Part shown: positions 10,690 through 21,867 of the stretch, piece by piece
Layout of the letters: every line of letters starts with the position of its first letter
Position numbering within the stretch: position 1 is the stretch's first letter
From: Sphaerolaimus hirsutus
Lineage: Eukaryota; Nematoda; Chromadorea; Monhysterida; Sphaerolaimidae
Length of the DNA: 64,000 nucleotides
Assembly: GCA_964036195.1 (NCBI GenBank)
Contig: OZ038450.1
Span: 18,664,701 to 18,728,700, forward strand
Direction of reading: 5' to 3'
Program-made: the position numbers and the translations under genes
Notes under the pieces: generated by a model
Database searches by the model: none
What the model was told of the DNA's origin: nothing
The model's input: only the letters and a program-made list of their open reading frames with translations

Positions 10690-11340
10690 GAAAATAGGCA
10701 ATAACATCCTAGATTTAGATGGAGTATCCTAGATTTTGGCGATCCGGGGGGTTAGAGGAAATCGCTCCTCTAGAGGGATAGATACCTGAAAAAAATTTTT
10801 GGTAAAATTGTGGGGTTTGGGGAGGGGGGGGGGTTACCGGGGTTCAATATACGGAGTTTTTCATGGCATAGAAGTAGGGATGGCCGAGGGGTTTTTTCAA
10901 AGGTTTTTTCAAACATTGTTGTTGTTTTTAAACCCAACCAGGCCGGGTTTTTTTTAAAATCAGGTCGTTGAAAAAAAAAACTTTTTCGACCGTCCCTACA
11001 TAGAAGGAAGAAAAGGGAGAAAAATCGCTAAAAGTAGGTTTAAAATAGGTGCTCAAAGCAGATATACAAGAACATATAGTGCTAATAATAGGCAATAAGG
11101 AACATGAACTAGTGATTTTGGAGGTGAAAATCTGAAAAAACGGTATGAAAATTGGCAATTTCGAGCAAACATTGGGGTATAATTTTTCAAAAATCGCTCC
11201 AGGTTGATAGATACCTAGCTGGGCAATTTGGGGTGGGGGTAGGTGATAGTAGTCAGCAGGGACGACATATGCAGGATTTTTTAACAGGGGCAGATTTTGT
11301 AGCGGCGGCGCCCCTCTGCCTAAAATTTTGCCTCCAGGAC
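10690..11340. repeat. Copy of the GATAGATAGCTG long repeat, left part
   Basis: This matches units of the array at 19203-22560: CCTAGATTTTGG start, GGGGTTCAATATACGG, AGAAAAATCGCTAAAAGTAG, AACTAGTGATTTTGGAGG, AAAAATCGCTCCAGGT and GATAGATACCTAGCTGGGC. The unit is cut at 11340 by the hAT-like insertion starting at 11341. It resumes at 15519. Confidence 0.6.
10875..10998. mobile_element. 124-bp hAT-like MITE, TAGGGATGG family
   Basis: TAGGGATGGCCGA at the left is mirrored by TCGACCGTCCCTA at the right. The TSD CATAGAAG is exact (10867-10874, 10999-11006). The interior is only GGTTTTTTCAAA-type and AAAAACTTTTT sequence. It is the smallest complete hAT-like element in the window. Confidence 0.82.
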
Positions 11341-11831
11341 TAGGGTTGGAAAAAAACGTTGTTTTTTAACTCGATGTTTTTTTTTTAAAAAAAACAACGT
11401 TTTTTTAAAATATCCATTTTCAATAAAAGCATTATAAGTGGTGATTTGTGTCAAAAATATCCACTTTTTGGCGACATGTTTGTATATTGCCTTATAGTTG
11501 AATGTTCGTGTAGTCAAATGTGACTTTAGGTGAAGTTTGGCACGGAATAGTGATGAAACAAGGTTATAAAAGGAGGTTTTTACCTTGGGAGTGAAGTTAC
11601 ACACTGTGGAGGTACATAGTTGTACATTACCTCAATATTATATACTACAGCCACATATGACAGCTTATTAACCCATGGTAGCACATAGAAATGGATGCTT
11701 TGATACTAAAATGCCACAAAACCAATGAAAACAACCACCAATGTCAATTTGTGTGTCAAATTGCGCGCCTGCGCGCAAAAAGTTTGCAAAATACCTAGTG
11801 CTTAGTACTAAAAATTTCGGCCGATGTTTTA

Positions 11832-12832
11832 ATCAGTAAAAAAATGGCTAAAGCCAAACAAAAAGTGGACGCTGCCTCCACAGCAAATAGACATGAAGTG
11901 TGTCTCTCAAATGGACATGAAGTGCATCTCTCAAATGGACATGAAGTGCATCTCTCAAATGGACAGTAATATATATTGGATGCACAAAAAAAATGTATCA
12001 TTGCTTAGAAAATGGAATACACTTCACTGATAAACCCACTTTACTGTGGTTACATATCCCACCTGAAAAAAGAAACTATTTGTATTACATCACAAGAGTT
12101 ACATGTATTGACTGTTAAATGCACAAAAGCAATAAATCATTACATCTGCATTGTGAGAAATGTCTCACATTGAACCCAGACATTTATTTATTCAATAGTT
12201 TTCAAGGCAGATTACAGTGTTAGACATACACATCCATGTAAAAAAAAGTTTCACACCCTTCAACTATCTGAGACAAAAAGGAAAAAATTCACTCAAGTTT
12301 ATCACAGCTGCGTGAGCTGTGCTATGTGTGTGTTTGAAACCAAAAAGCTCACGCTGCTATGATAAACTTGAGTGAATTTTTTTCCTTTTTGTCTCAGATA
12401 GTTGAAGGGTGTGAAACTTTTTTTACATGGATGTGTACGTCTAACACTGTAATCTGCCTTGAAAACTATTGAATAAATAAAAGTCTGGGTTCAATGTGAG
12501 ACATTTCTCAGAATGCAGATGTAATGATTTATTGCTTTTGTGCATTTAACAGTCAATACATGCAACTCTTGTGATGTAATACAAATAGTTTCTTTTTTCA
12601 GGTGGGATATGTAACCACAGTAAAGTGGGTTTATCAGTGAAGTGTATTCCATTTTCTAAGCAATGATACATTTCTTTTGTGCATCCAATATATATTACTG
12701 TCCATTTGAGAGATGCACTTCATGTCCATTTGAGAGATGCACTTCATGTCCATTTGAGAGACACACTTCATGTCTATTTGCTGTGGAGGCAGCGTCCACT
12801 TTTTGTTTGGCTTTAGCCATTTTTTTACTGAT
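11832..12832. repeat. 1-kb near-perfect palindrome
   Basis: Two arms of about 488 bp (11832-12319 and 12346-12832) are almost identical inverted copies around a 26-bp loop. Each arm contains three to four copies of a 24-bp unit (TGTCCATTTGAGAGATGCAC plus CTCA-type end), at 11888-11970 and 12698-12775. ORFs in the arms (12663-12875) are translations of this unit, with repeated CPFERCTS, and do not look like a gene. A single arm recurs at 32911-33475. Confidence 0.85.
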
Positions 12833-12913
12833 ATACTTCTTTTGTGTGGCCAGTGGCCCAGGCTTCCCCAAATGACACCCAGTAGGTGTCTTGCTGAACA
12901 ATGTATATGCTGG

Positions 12914-13082
12914 CGAGTAGATGGCGCCACTCCACAAAAATGGAGCCATTTTGGAGTAGATGGCACTGCCGTTTTGGAGTAGATGGCACCACTCCATGAA
13001 AATGATGCCGTTTTGGAGTAGTTGGCGCCACTCCATGAAAATGGCACCGTTTTGGAGTAGCTGGCACCACTCCATAAAATTG
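12914..13082. repeat. 39-bp minisatellite GGAGTAGATGGCACCACTCC
   Basis: There are about five units. Each starts GGAGTAGNTGGCRCCACTCC, continues with ATGAAAATGRYRCC and ends GTTTT; one unit is shortened. Each unit contains a small inverted repeat (GGAGT/ACTCC). It directly follows the palindrome arm, as in the second copy at 33474-34032. Confidence 0.8.
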
Positions 13083-13554
13083 CACAATTTGAAATCATAA
13101 CCCTTGAAGACCCATATAGTGGCAGTATCACATCAAACAGCACTATATTTTGATCAAAAATATGCAACCCATAACTTGGATGTGGGCCAAGTTTATATGT
13201 GACTGGGTGAATTTCATCCTACAAATATCGGCTGGCATGGTGCCAACGGGTGCCAACAATATTTGCATATGCTATGTGTTAAATGACATATCCAAAACTC
13301 ATTGAGAAATGTCTCTTAAATGAAATTGGTCCACCATTAAGAGTTAAGGAGTGTATCATGCTTCTATGTACAACTCATATTTGTGACAATAGCATGATGT
13401 GTCTGTTCACAAAAAAAATTGACTAGAAATATGGATCACAGTTCAGTATCAATTTATCAAAGTTTTTCAATTTAATTTTTTACTTGCCATTTCACTTCTC
13501 ATTTGACTTTTGCCGATTTTCTTTGCAATTCACTTCTCACTTCTCTTTTTACTT
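13083..13554. other. Unassigned sequence between minisatellite and satellite
   Basis: I see no gene. From about 13478 the sequence becomes rich in CACTTCTCATTTGAC, TTGCCGATTTTC and CTTGCCATTTCAC words, resembling the arms of the foldback MITE at 3442-3670, and merges into the satellite. Confidence 0.4.
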
Positions 13555-14817
13555 GCCATTTGACTTGACTTTAGACTTGACATTTATAACTTGACATTTG
13601 ATATGATATTTGATCACTTGACATTTAACTTGACATTTGATATGACATTTACCACTTGTAATTTGACTTGACATATGACTTGTTATTTGACTTGACTTGA
13701 AATTTGTCACTTGACATTTGACATGACATTTATCAGTTGACATAAAACTTGACATTTGACTTGACATTTGACATGACATTTATCACTTAACATTAAACTT
13801 GACATTTCACTTGAAATTTATCACTTGATGTTAAACTTGACATTTGACATGACATTTATCACTTGACATTAAGCTTGACATTAAACTTGACATTTGACAT
13901 GACATTTATCAGTTGACATTAAACTTGACATTAGACTTGACATTTGACATGACATTTATCACTTGACATTAAACTTGACATTTAACTTGACATTTGACTT
14001 GACATTTCACTTGAAATTTATTACTTGACATTTCACTTGAAATTTATCACTTGGCATTTGACTTGACATTTCAATTGAAAGTTATCACTTAATATTCACT
14101 TTGACATTTATCACTTGACATTTGACTTGACTTGACTTTAGACTTGACATTTATAAGTTGACATTTGACTTGATATTTGATAACTTGACATTAAACTTTA
14201 CATTTGACTTGACATTTATCACTTGAAATTTGACTTGACATTTATCACTTGAAATTTGACTTGGCATATGACTTGATATTTGACTTGACATTTATGAGTT
14301 GACATTAAACTTGACATTTCACTTGAAATTTGTCACTTGACATTTGACTTGAAATGTGTCACTTGACATTTGACTTGACATTTGACATTACATTTCACTT
14401 GAAATTTATCACTTTACATTTGACTTGACATTTGACATGACATTTATCACTTGACATTTAACTTGACATTTCAATTGAAATTTATCAGTTGACATTTGAC
14501 TTGAAAGTTATCACTTGAAATTTGACTTGATACTTTATCACTTGATATTTTATAACTATCTATCACTTGACATTTATCAATTGACATTCCACTTGAAATT
14601 TATCACTTGACAATTATCACTTGACAATTATCACTTGACATTTCACTTGAAGTCTACCACTTGACATTTATCACTTGATATTTGACTTGATATTTTATCA
14701 CTTAATATTTTATCACTAGACATCTATCAATTGACATTTATCACTTGACATTTGACTTGACATTTATAACTTGACATTTGACTTGACATCAACCACTAGA
14801 CATTTATGACCTGATAG
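13555..14817. repeat. TTGACATTTGACTTGAC satellite, short divergent array
   Basis: This is 1.26 kb of 12-14 bp units: TTGACATTTGAC, TTGACATTAAAC, TTGACATTTATCAC and TTGAAATTTATCAC. Order and sequence are more variable than in the 34-48 kb arrays, and no long higher-order period is evident by eye. It lies inside the composite element 11341-15518. Confidence 0.9.
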
Positions 14818-15470
14818 TAATCAGCATGCAAGGTCACATGCTCAGTATCACATGAAGCAGTAGTTCAGGGATGTTTGCGCATTTTACACAAAATAAGCAA
14901 ACTTGAATAACTTTTGTAAATCTGTACCAAAATTGCCAAAAATTGGCTCATTTGAAAGCTATAGTCATGGCACACATCAACAAATTTTTTTTATTGCCCC
15001 GTTTGTATTCAAATTTTAAATTTATTGAGGTTTGAAAATTTCAGACAGATACCGTACCAAAGTGGGCGGAGCCTGTGAAAAAAAATCCCGAAAATAAGAA
15101 ATGGCATCATATTCTCTTTCAAATGAGCCATCAACCATGAAAATCGGTCGTGTTTCAAGGAAGTTATTGCAGTTTGAAGATTTTCGGGAGAACAAGAACA
15201 ACAACAACAACAACAAGAACACTACTTGAAAAAGAAAATGCGTAATAACTTCCTCCGAACTCAACCGTTGGATCTGAAAATTTGCATGGTGGTACTTTTC
15301 GACACGGGCTTTTTAATGGTGTAGTCGGTTCTGCACTAGCGCATTGCGTTCCGAAGTTATTGCGATTTTAAATTTGCGATATCCGCATTTTAGTGTGTCT
15401 GACCATATTATGGGTGGGTCGCTTGCGCCCTCCCTCGGCAGCGAGGGATGGCGCTGGCGCGCCCACCCGA
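14818..15470. other. Right part of the insert in the composite element; terminal hairpin
   Basis: No gene is recognised. 15180-15225 contains an AACAACAACAAC-like microsatellite. At 15411-15468 GGGTGGGTCGC and GCGCCCACCC, with an inner CCCTCGGCAGCGAGGG hairpin, make a GC-rich stem just before the sequence returns to the hAT-like body. A related GTGGGTCAC...CCTCCCTCGGC stretch is at 30942-30970. Confidence 0.4.
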
Positions 15471-15518
15471 AAAAAAACATTTCGGATGTCATGTTTAAAA
15501 AAACATCGGCCAACCCTA

Positions 15519-15958
15519 TCCGGGACAGATAGATAGACGAGCGGCGTCCGAGATAAATAGCTGGGCGGTTTTTTGGGGAGGTTACCGACCCCCCTCCCAT
15601 TGGAAATTCCTGAAGACACATGGAGTAGTGGTTTTAAATGTTAAAATGGGGAATAAGTCATTCAAGTAAGCGATTTTGAGCAAAAATTGTGGCAAATTTT
15701 CTCTAAAAAATCGCTCCAGATAGCTAGATAGCTGCGCAATTGGGGGTTCGGGGGTTAGGGATAGTAGCCAAATATTTTGCTCCGGGATAGATAGATAGCT
15801 GAGCGATGTGGGGCGGGGTAACCCGCCACCCCTCCATTGGAGACTAAAATGTCTTGAAGTGACAAACCGCGCGATTTAACTACAATGTAAAACGCCTGGC
15901 GAATCTAGCGAGAACGATTGTCACCTTACCCCCCAACCCCCCACCGCTCACCTCGCAG
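15519..15958. repeat. GATAGATAGCTG long repeat, continuation; end of intron 3
   Basis: This continues the host repeat cut at 11340: GACAGATAGATAGACGAGC, GATAAATAGCTGGGCGG, AAAAAATCGCTCCAGATAG and GATAGATAGATAGCTGAGC. From about 15860 it gives way to ordinary intron sequence with a long C/T-rich tract (CACCTTACCCCCCAACCCCC) in front of the exon 4 acceptor. Confidence 0.55.
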
Positions 15959-16195
15959 GTCATCGTCAGCCGCCTGCCGGCCTTGCGGCGCCAGGTGTAC
16001 GACACGTTCGGCGTGGCGCCGGGTTCGCGCCCGGCTCTGGGGCGGTTGGTCAACCGGCACATGGCCGAGATGCGCGCCGCCGCCCCGCCCCCCGACCCGC
16101 CGATGGACTTGGACTCGCCGCCGCCCGCCGCCGCGCCCGCACTGGAGCCGGGCCGCCGCGTGACGCGCTCCATGTCGCGCAGGCTGCGTGTGTAA
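15959..16195 (+). CDS. Candidate gene, last exon (exon 4)
   Basis: The acceptor CTCGCAG|GTC (15958/15959) follows a strong pyrimidine tract. The exon runs 78 codons in phase 0 to a TAA at 16193-16195. The peptide starts VIVSRLPALRRQVYDTFGV, passes through LGRLVNRHMAEM and a Pro/Ala/Asp-rich stretch (PPPDPPMDLDSPPPAAA), and ends with a basic tail GRRVTRSMSRRLRV. Together the four exons give about 366 residues with all introns in phase 0. Codons are strongly G/C-ending, unlike surrounding DNA. No clear AATAAA follows within 200 bp. The family is unknown to me, and a viral or transferred origin cannot be judged from sequence alone. Confidence 0.55.
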   Translation, partial: VIVSRLPALRRQVYDTFGVAPGSRPALGRLVNRHMAEMRAAAPPPDPPMDLDSPPPAAAPALEPGRRVTRSMSRRLRV

Positions 16196-17685
16196 GCCAG
16201 TGTTGCCAGTGCGCACGTGCGGGGGTTCAGTGCATACATCTTGGACATCAGAGTGGCTAGATAAGACAGGTGCACTTTTGCACACGGTCGCGAGTTTCAT
16301 CGAAAATTGGCTCGATTCTCGGCACTTATTCTCAGCAAACATAGATCGACAGTGAGATAGCAGCCGGCAGCCCTACTGAACCCCCGCACATCTGACTAGG
16401 GCGAGCGTTTTGCTCACTGTTCTTTCCCGCTATGAGTTGTGGCTTTTGAAATGTTTTTGGAAAATTGTACCCAGTAGTGAGCAAAACGACTCAGGCCAGG
16501 TGTGGGTACGTGCATGCATGTGCGATTATTGGCACATTATGGTTTTACAGCCAGTAATGGTTTTAAAGCCAGTACAATTTAAACTCACTGCAGAGCTGAG
16601 CTCTTGAATTTTGCACATGCAAAATTCATTGAAATTTTTTGATAATGCGAAATGAATGTAAATATATAGGAACGACGCCTCCAAGTGTCTGTGCATATTT
16701 ACAAGTACATACATATGTACTTGTAAAATATTTTACAAGCCCTATGCTCCATGCAGGGAAATTCTACGATATCGATGCATGGTTTACCGTATACCTTTGC
16801 CATAGTCTTCTAGAATTCAAGTATTTACAAAGATCAGTTTACAAAGCATGCCTGTCCACAAAATGGTGCAATACAATGCAACAATGTGCAATCTTCTAGA
16901 CATTCTGATACAATTAAAATGGTGATATCAAGTCAAAAAGAATCATTATCAAAATAATTTTAAATAATTAATGATAATAATAATAATTGTCTGCTTATTT
17001 TCTGTTTATACCACGGGAACATGCCCATGATCCTCTAACAATGGCAAATAGTGTCAACAGAGTCATGGTCATCACATCAGTTTCAATGAAACATTACACC
17101 AGTACATGAATACAGAACTCAATTTGTAGTTGCACAGTGATTTTTTAGGAAACTTTGTAAATAGTTATGAAATTGTCCAAACAGCCACTAAAGCATGTCC
17201 ATCATTTTGTAAATACAGGCATTTATCTTTTAGGTTGCTTTTGCAATGAGTTAGAAAAAAGTGAAAATGCTCAAAAGCAACAACCATCCTAGGTGTGTTT
17301 CCATAAATTAATATTTTAGACTGTTGTATTTAGATTCTGCAATAACACAAATGCATCTCACACGGTTGGTTTGATGGAGCTATTTATAATTACAATTTTG
17401 CTGCTGCCTTCTTGTTTATTCATTGTTGATGGGACAGTGGTACCTGATGGTACAATGGTAAAAAATATCAGCCATATTTCACACCAGCAGGATGCAAGTA
17501 TCTAAAAAGTTTGCAGTTGAAAGTTGTATTTTCATGGGTCTATTTATTTGGTCCTGAATTTTGAGGAACAAAACTGACTATGCCAAGTTTTTACAAGCAT
17601 TATGTACTCTTTTCTATTTTACATCCCTAGATAACATTTTACATTTTACACTGCACTCAATCGTGTTGTTGTTGCATAGTCTATT
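16196..17685. other. No gene recognised; AT-rich
   Basis: The only local structure I see is a short palindrome at 16699-16726 (TTACAAGTACATA then TATGTACTTGTAA) and an AATAATAAT tract near 16960-16985. Confidence 0.5.
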
Positions 17686-18044
17686 GTATCCTGTTCAGAT
17701 TTTGAATAACTTGATACTGGGTGGTCAGATGAAAGTGTAATTTTATGTGAACAATAATTACTAAATAGAAAATGTTTCCATCAAATTTGGCTGCGAACGC
17801 TTCACGCTTCACAAGCAAGCACCAATAATTGTTGCTTTACAATCAATTATGCAAGCACCCATCGATTACCTTACGCGTTTGTGTGGATAACTTGTGAACG
17901 AGTGGAGCTATCTCAGCCATATTTTGTGGAAACCTTTGCTTATTAGTTGATAACGTTCACATAAAATTTGACTTTCATCCAACCACCTACTGCGTAGTTA
18001 TTAGAAATCTAATGTGTACGTCTAAATTGCCGCACCCTGTATAC
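17686..18044. mobile_element. Inverted-repeat element ending CACCCTGTATAC
   Basis: About 60 bp on the left (GATTTTGAATAACTTGATAC, GGTGGTCAGATGAAAGTG, AATTTTATGTGAAC) pair with the right arm (GTTCACATAAAATTTGACTT, TCATCCAACCACC, AGTTATTAGAAATC). The right edge GCCGCACCCTGTATAC looks like a transposon terminus. The left terminus is degenerate. Confidence 0.55.
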
Positions 18045-19202
18045 ATACATATGTGGTACCTTAAAAATGCTACATGCTAACTCCTATCCTAAATATCTAC
18101 CTATTGATCAATACTCAAATGTGAAAAATGTTAAGACTCTTAACAAAACTAAACTTTGTCTAAACATTGTGTGTCTCGCTGCATCTAAAATACCTTGTGC
18201 AATAAAGACATTTCACTTGCAATGCACAAAACTCAGTGGTCCATTCAATCAGACAGGTTTAGCATTTGCTTGCATGTCGTGGTAGGTGTGCAGCTTATGC
18301 TACCTGTTAGCTTGGGCTGGACCCCACTGTTCTGCCCCGCTTGCAGTGAAATGTTCAGGCATGTCATTTAGCTGCTGAATTTCTGTGATATTGTTTTGTG
18401 TGTGGTTGTGGTAGTGTTGGACTGTGTACAAGCTTCTCCTGCAGTAGTGAATGCACATTCTGATGAGACAAACTGTCAAAGCCTAAATATTGATGTCAGT
18501 ATTGGTTTTACTTATTTGGTTGCCACAGTGTCAGTGCAATGCAACTGAATGCAATTACTAGTGCAGTGGTTCGCACATGTAGTATACAGGTGTTACATCA
18601 TTGCTGTGTGTTGTGGTAGGCATGCAGTCGATGCAACACCTCCTCACATGAGCTGAACCCCACTGCACAAATGTACAAGCAGCCAGTTGTGTGCACATGC
18701 AGTGGTATGGTCCACATCACTGGGTATATACGGTGGCTTTTGAAACCAATGCCAATGTCAATGTTGCCATGGCGTGGTTCGTATGATGCGCGCAGGTGCT
18801 ATTATGCTATTCCCTTGCTATAGGGGTAACAAAAAATTTGGGGGGGCACCCCCCCCCTTTCGCCAGGTCCCCAATACAATCCGTCCCCCCACTCAAAAAT
18901 TCCGGCTACCCACTGCATACTATGCCACTAGTAAGGAGCCAGCCAGCTTTGAATAGGGTGCGCGCAGTGTTGTGTCATTTGTCAACGTCATTTGTAGACA
19001 TAAAATATGTCTTAAAATAGGATTATCTTCCACTGGATTATGTTACAAAATTACAGCAAACCATTCATTGCATTGACATTTGTATACAAATATTTATTTC
19101 ACGGCCAAGCATAGAAGAATGCAGCTACGAGTGAGAAAAGCGTGAGAGCACTGCGAAAACCGAATGCCGGCACGGGCACTGCGACAACACAACAACTCGA
19201 CT
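18045..19202. other. No gene recognised; one L-type fragment
   Basis: The short stretch 18830-18905 (GGGGGGGCACCCCCCCCC, CGCCAGGTCCCCAATACAAT) matches, reversed, the interior of the element at 4363-4770. The remainder is unassigned. Confidence 0.4.
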
Positions 19203-19791
19203 ATCCAAAGGTATTCTAGATTTTGGGGTTGGATGATAGCTGAGCGGCCTCCTAGGTATATAAATAGCTGGAAAAAAATTTGTGGGAGGGGGTTGGGGGG
19301 GGGGGGGGGTTGAGAGGGTTCGATGTATAGGCTTTTTCAAGGTGAATAAGGGAGAAAAGGGAGAAAAATTGCTAAACGGTGAAAATGGCCAAAAATGGGT
19401 ATATATAAGCACATATAGTACCAATAATAGCTGAAAATAGGCAGTTAGACACACGAACTAGTGATTTTGCAGGTGAAAATTGTAAAAAAGTTCGAAAAAG
19501 AGCTATTTTTAGCGAAAATTGGGGTATAGTTTCTTAAAAATCGCTCCAGGTAGGTAGATAGCTGGCCGATTTTGAGGAGGGGGGGTTAGGTAGCCCAAAA
19601 TAGTAGGCAAAAGTTTGCCTCCAGGATAGATAGATAGCTGAGTAGCTGCCGGAATAGATAGATAGCTGGGCGGTGTGACCATCTAGGTAACAGGTAATGC
19701 CGGAATGAGATAAATAGTTGGAAAAACTTTGGGGGGAGGGGGTTTAGGAGGGGTTGCGGGGGTTCGATATATAGGCTTTTTCAAGGTGAAT

Positions 19792-19978
19792 GGCGCACTG
19801 CACACTGCAAAGTGTAACGATCAGGTCCGGACGTTTTAATTTCCACCCGGCCAGAATTATAAAGTCAGTTCGGACGATTTTTAATTCGTCCACCCCTCTA
19901 TTTTAATTCCGCCTTTGAATTCCACCCATGCAAAAATCGTCCGAACTTCCCATTACACTTTGCAGTGTGCAGTGCGCC
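19792..19978. mobile_element. 187-bp MITE, GGCGCACTGCACACTGC family, 3-bp TSD
   Basis: The TIR GGCGCACTGCACACTGCAAA is perfect for 26 bp at both ends. The TSD is AAT (19789-19791, 19979-19981). The uninterrupted target AAGGTGAATAAGG, with a single AAT, is present in the same repeat near 19340. The interior has CGTCCGAAC and AATTCCGCC words. Confidence 0.88.
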
Positions 19979-20216
19979 AATAAGGAAGAAAAATCACTAA
20001 AAGTATGTGAAAATAGCCAAAAATAGGTATATAAGCACATATAGTTACAAAAATAGCAGAAAATAGGCAGTTAGACAAAAGCACTAGTGATTTTGGAGGT
20101 GAAAATCATAAAAAGGTAAGAAAAATAGCGATTTTTTAGCGAAAATTGGGGTAGAGTTTCTCAAAAGACACTCCAGATAGGTAGATAGCTGGTCGATTTG
20201 GGGGGGGGGGTGAGGT

Positions 20217-20858
20217 TAGGGTTGGCCGATGTTTTTTTTAAACGTTTTTTTTTTTTAAAACATGACGTCCGAAATGTTTTTTTTTAAAAAAAAACATCGG
20301 CCGAAATTTTTAGTACTAAGCACTAGGTATTTTGCAAAATTTTTGCGCGCAAGCGCGCAATTTCACACACAAATTGACATTGGTGGTTGTTTTCATTGGT
20401 TTTGTTGCATTTTTAGTATCAAAACATCCATTTCTATGTGCTACCATGGGTGAATAAGCCGACATATGTTGCTGTAATATATAATATTGAGGTAATGTGC
20501 TTCCATGTACCTCCACAGTGTGTAACTTCACTCCCAAAGTAACAACCTCCTTTTATAACCTTGTTTGATCACCATTCCGTGCCAAACTTTACCTGAAGTC
20601 ACGAACATTCGACTATAAGGCGATATACGAACGATATGTCGACAAAAAATGGATATTTTTAACACAAATCACCAGTTATAATGCTATCCCATGGCTCCAC
20701 AGCCATTATATGGTCATATTTAACATCACAGAGTATTGCCAGTGTCTGATATACCTATATATGTTGACACTAGGTCATATCTGGGAGCTTTTAAAAAAAA
20801 ACGTTTTTTAAATAAAAAAAACATGGAGTTAAAAAAAAACGTTTTTTTTCCAACCCTA
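20217..20858. mobile_element. hAT-like non-autonomous element, TAGGGTTGG family, complete copy
   Basis: The left end is TAGGGTTGGCCGATG and the right end TTCCAACCCTA. The TSD GGTGAGGT is exact (20209-20216, 20859-20866). Subterminal sequence is made of AAACGTTTTTT/AAAAAACATCGG units that form local hairpins. The interior has GCGCGCAAGCGCGC and CCATGGCTCCACAGCC words shared with pieces at 4815-4890, 11700-11830, 24650-24780 and 50900-50980. This copy shows the uninterrupted structure of the composite at 11341-15518. Confidence 0.88.
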
Positions 20859-21437
20859 GGTGAGGTAGCCCAAAATTTGCCTCCAGGATAGATATAGCTG
20901 GCTGATTTGGGAGGGGTTGTGTAGCCCAAAATTTGCCCCCAGGATAGATAGATAGATAGTTGAGCAGCTTCTGGGATAGATAGATAGCTGAGCGGCCTCC
21001 CAGATAGATAGATAGCTGAGTAGCCTCTGGGATAGATAGATGGCTGGGCGGCATCCAGGATAGACAGATAGCTGAGCAGCCTCCAGGATAGGTAGATAGC
21101 TGGCCGATTTGGGGGGTTTGGTAGCCCAAAATTTGCCTCCAGGTTAGATAGATAACTGAGCGGCCTCTGGTATAGATAGATAGCTGGACGATTTGGGGGG
21201 GGGGTGTTAGGTAGCCCAAAATTTGCCTCCTGGATAGATAGACAGTTGAGTGGCTTCTGGAATCGAGGAATGGAGAAAAATCGCTAAAAGTAGGTGAAAA
21301 TAGCCAAAAATAGGCATATCACCACATATAGTTACAAAAATAGCTGAAAATAGGCAGTTAGACACATGAACTAGTGATTTTGGAGTGAAAATCATAAAAG
21401 GTATGAAAAATACCGATTTTTAGTGAAAATTTGAGTA

Positions 21438-21867
21438 TACCGTATTTACTCGAAATACCCCCAGGGGGTCTATTTTTTCAGAGTGGAAATTTGGAGGGGG
21501 GTTTTTCGAGGGGGGGGGGGGGCTTATTCGAGGGGGGAGGGGTATTTTTTCGTCAGAAATTTTCATGAATATCATAGTAAAGAGTACGCGTTTTCATACC
21601 CAAAACCGGTAATAACCGCGAGAATATAGGATATATTCAGACATATCGGGTATACAGACGTACATCTGTATACATATTATAGTGTATGTGCATCTGCGAT
21701 GAAAATTGGCGTCAATAAATACATCATGTACAGTGCATACATGATGTACATCATTCCAGACGGGGGTATTTCGAGGGGGGTTTATTTTTTCCTCAGCCCG
21801 AAAACACCTAGGGGTATTTCGAGGGGGGTTAATTCAAGGGGGGGGAGTAATTCGAGGAAATACGGTA
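21438..21867. mobile_element. TA-flanked MITE, CCGTATTTCCTCG family, full-length copy
   Basis: The ends are TACCGTATTTACTCGAAATA and TTCGAGGAAATACGGTA. Runs of 9-12 G lie inside both ends. The same repeat without insertion reads GGGGTATAGTTTCTC (near 22393), with one TA where the filled site has TA at both ends. This supports a TA target duplication. The interior resembles copy 1 (41-485). Confidence 0.88.

Larger units (their letters stand above)
11341..15518. mobile_element. Composite hAT-like element, TAGGGTTGG family, with a satellite-bearing insert
   Basis: It begins TAGGGTTGGAAAAAAACG and ends AACATCGGCCAACCCTA. The flanks are TCCAGGAC (11333-11340) and TCCGGGAC (15519-15526), an 8-bp TSD with one mismatch, and the host repeat reads straight across. 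The outer parts (11341-11830 and about 15470-15518) align with the complete relative at 20217-20858 in reverse. In that relative the two parts are continuous, so about 3.6 kb (11831-15470) has been inserted or captured inside. That insert holds a 1-kb palindrome, a 39-bp minisatellite and 1.3 kb of TTGACATTT satellite. No transposase is present. Confidence 0.75.

Noticed and set aside
12663-12875. Cys-rich frame with repeated CPFERCTS in the palindrome and its copy at 33282-33542
   Set aside because: It translates a 24-bp tandem repeat and reads on both strands because of the palindrome.
11831-15470. Helitron as the carrier of the captured insert
   Set aside because: A 3' hairpin is present, but there is no TC start, no CTRR end and no clean A/T insertion site.
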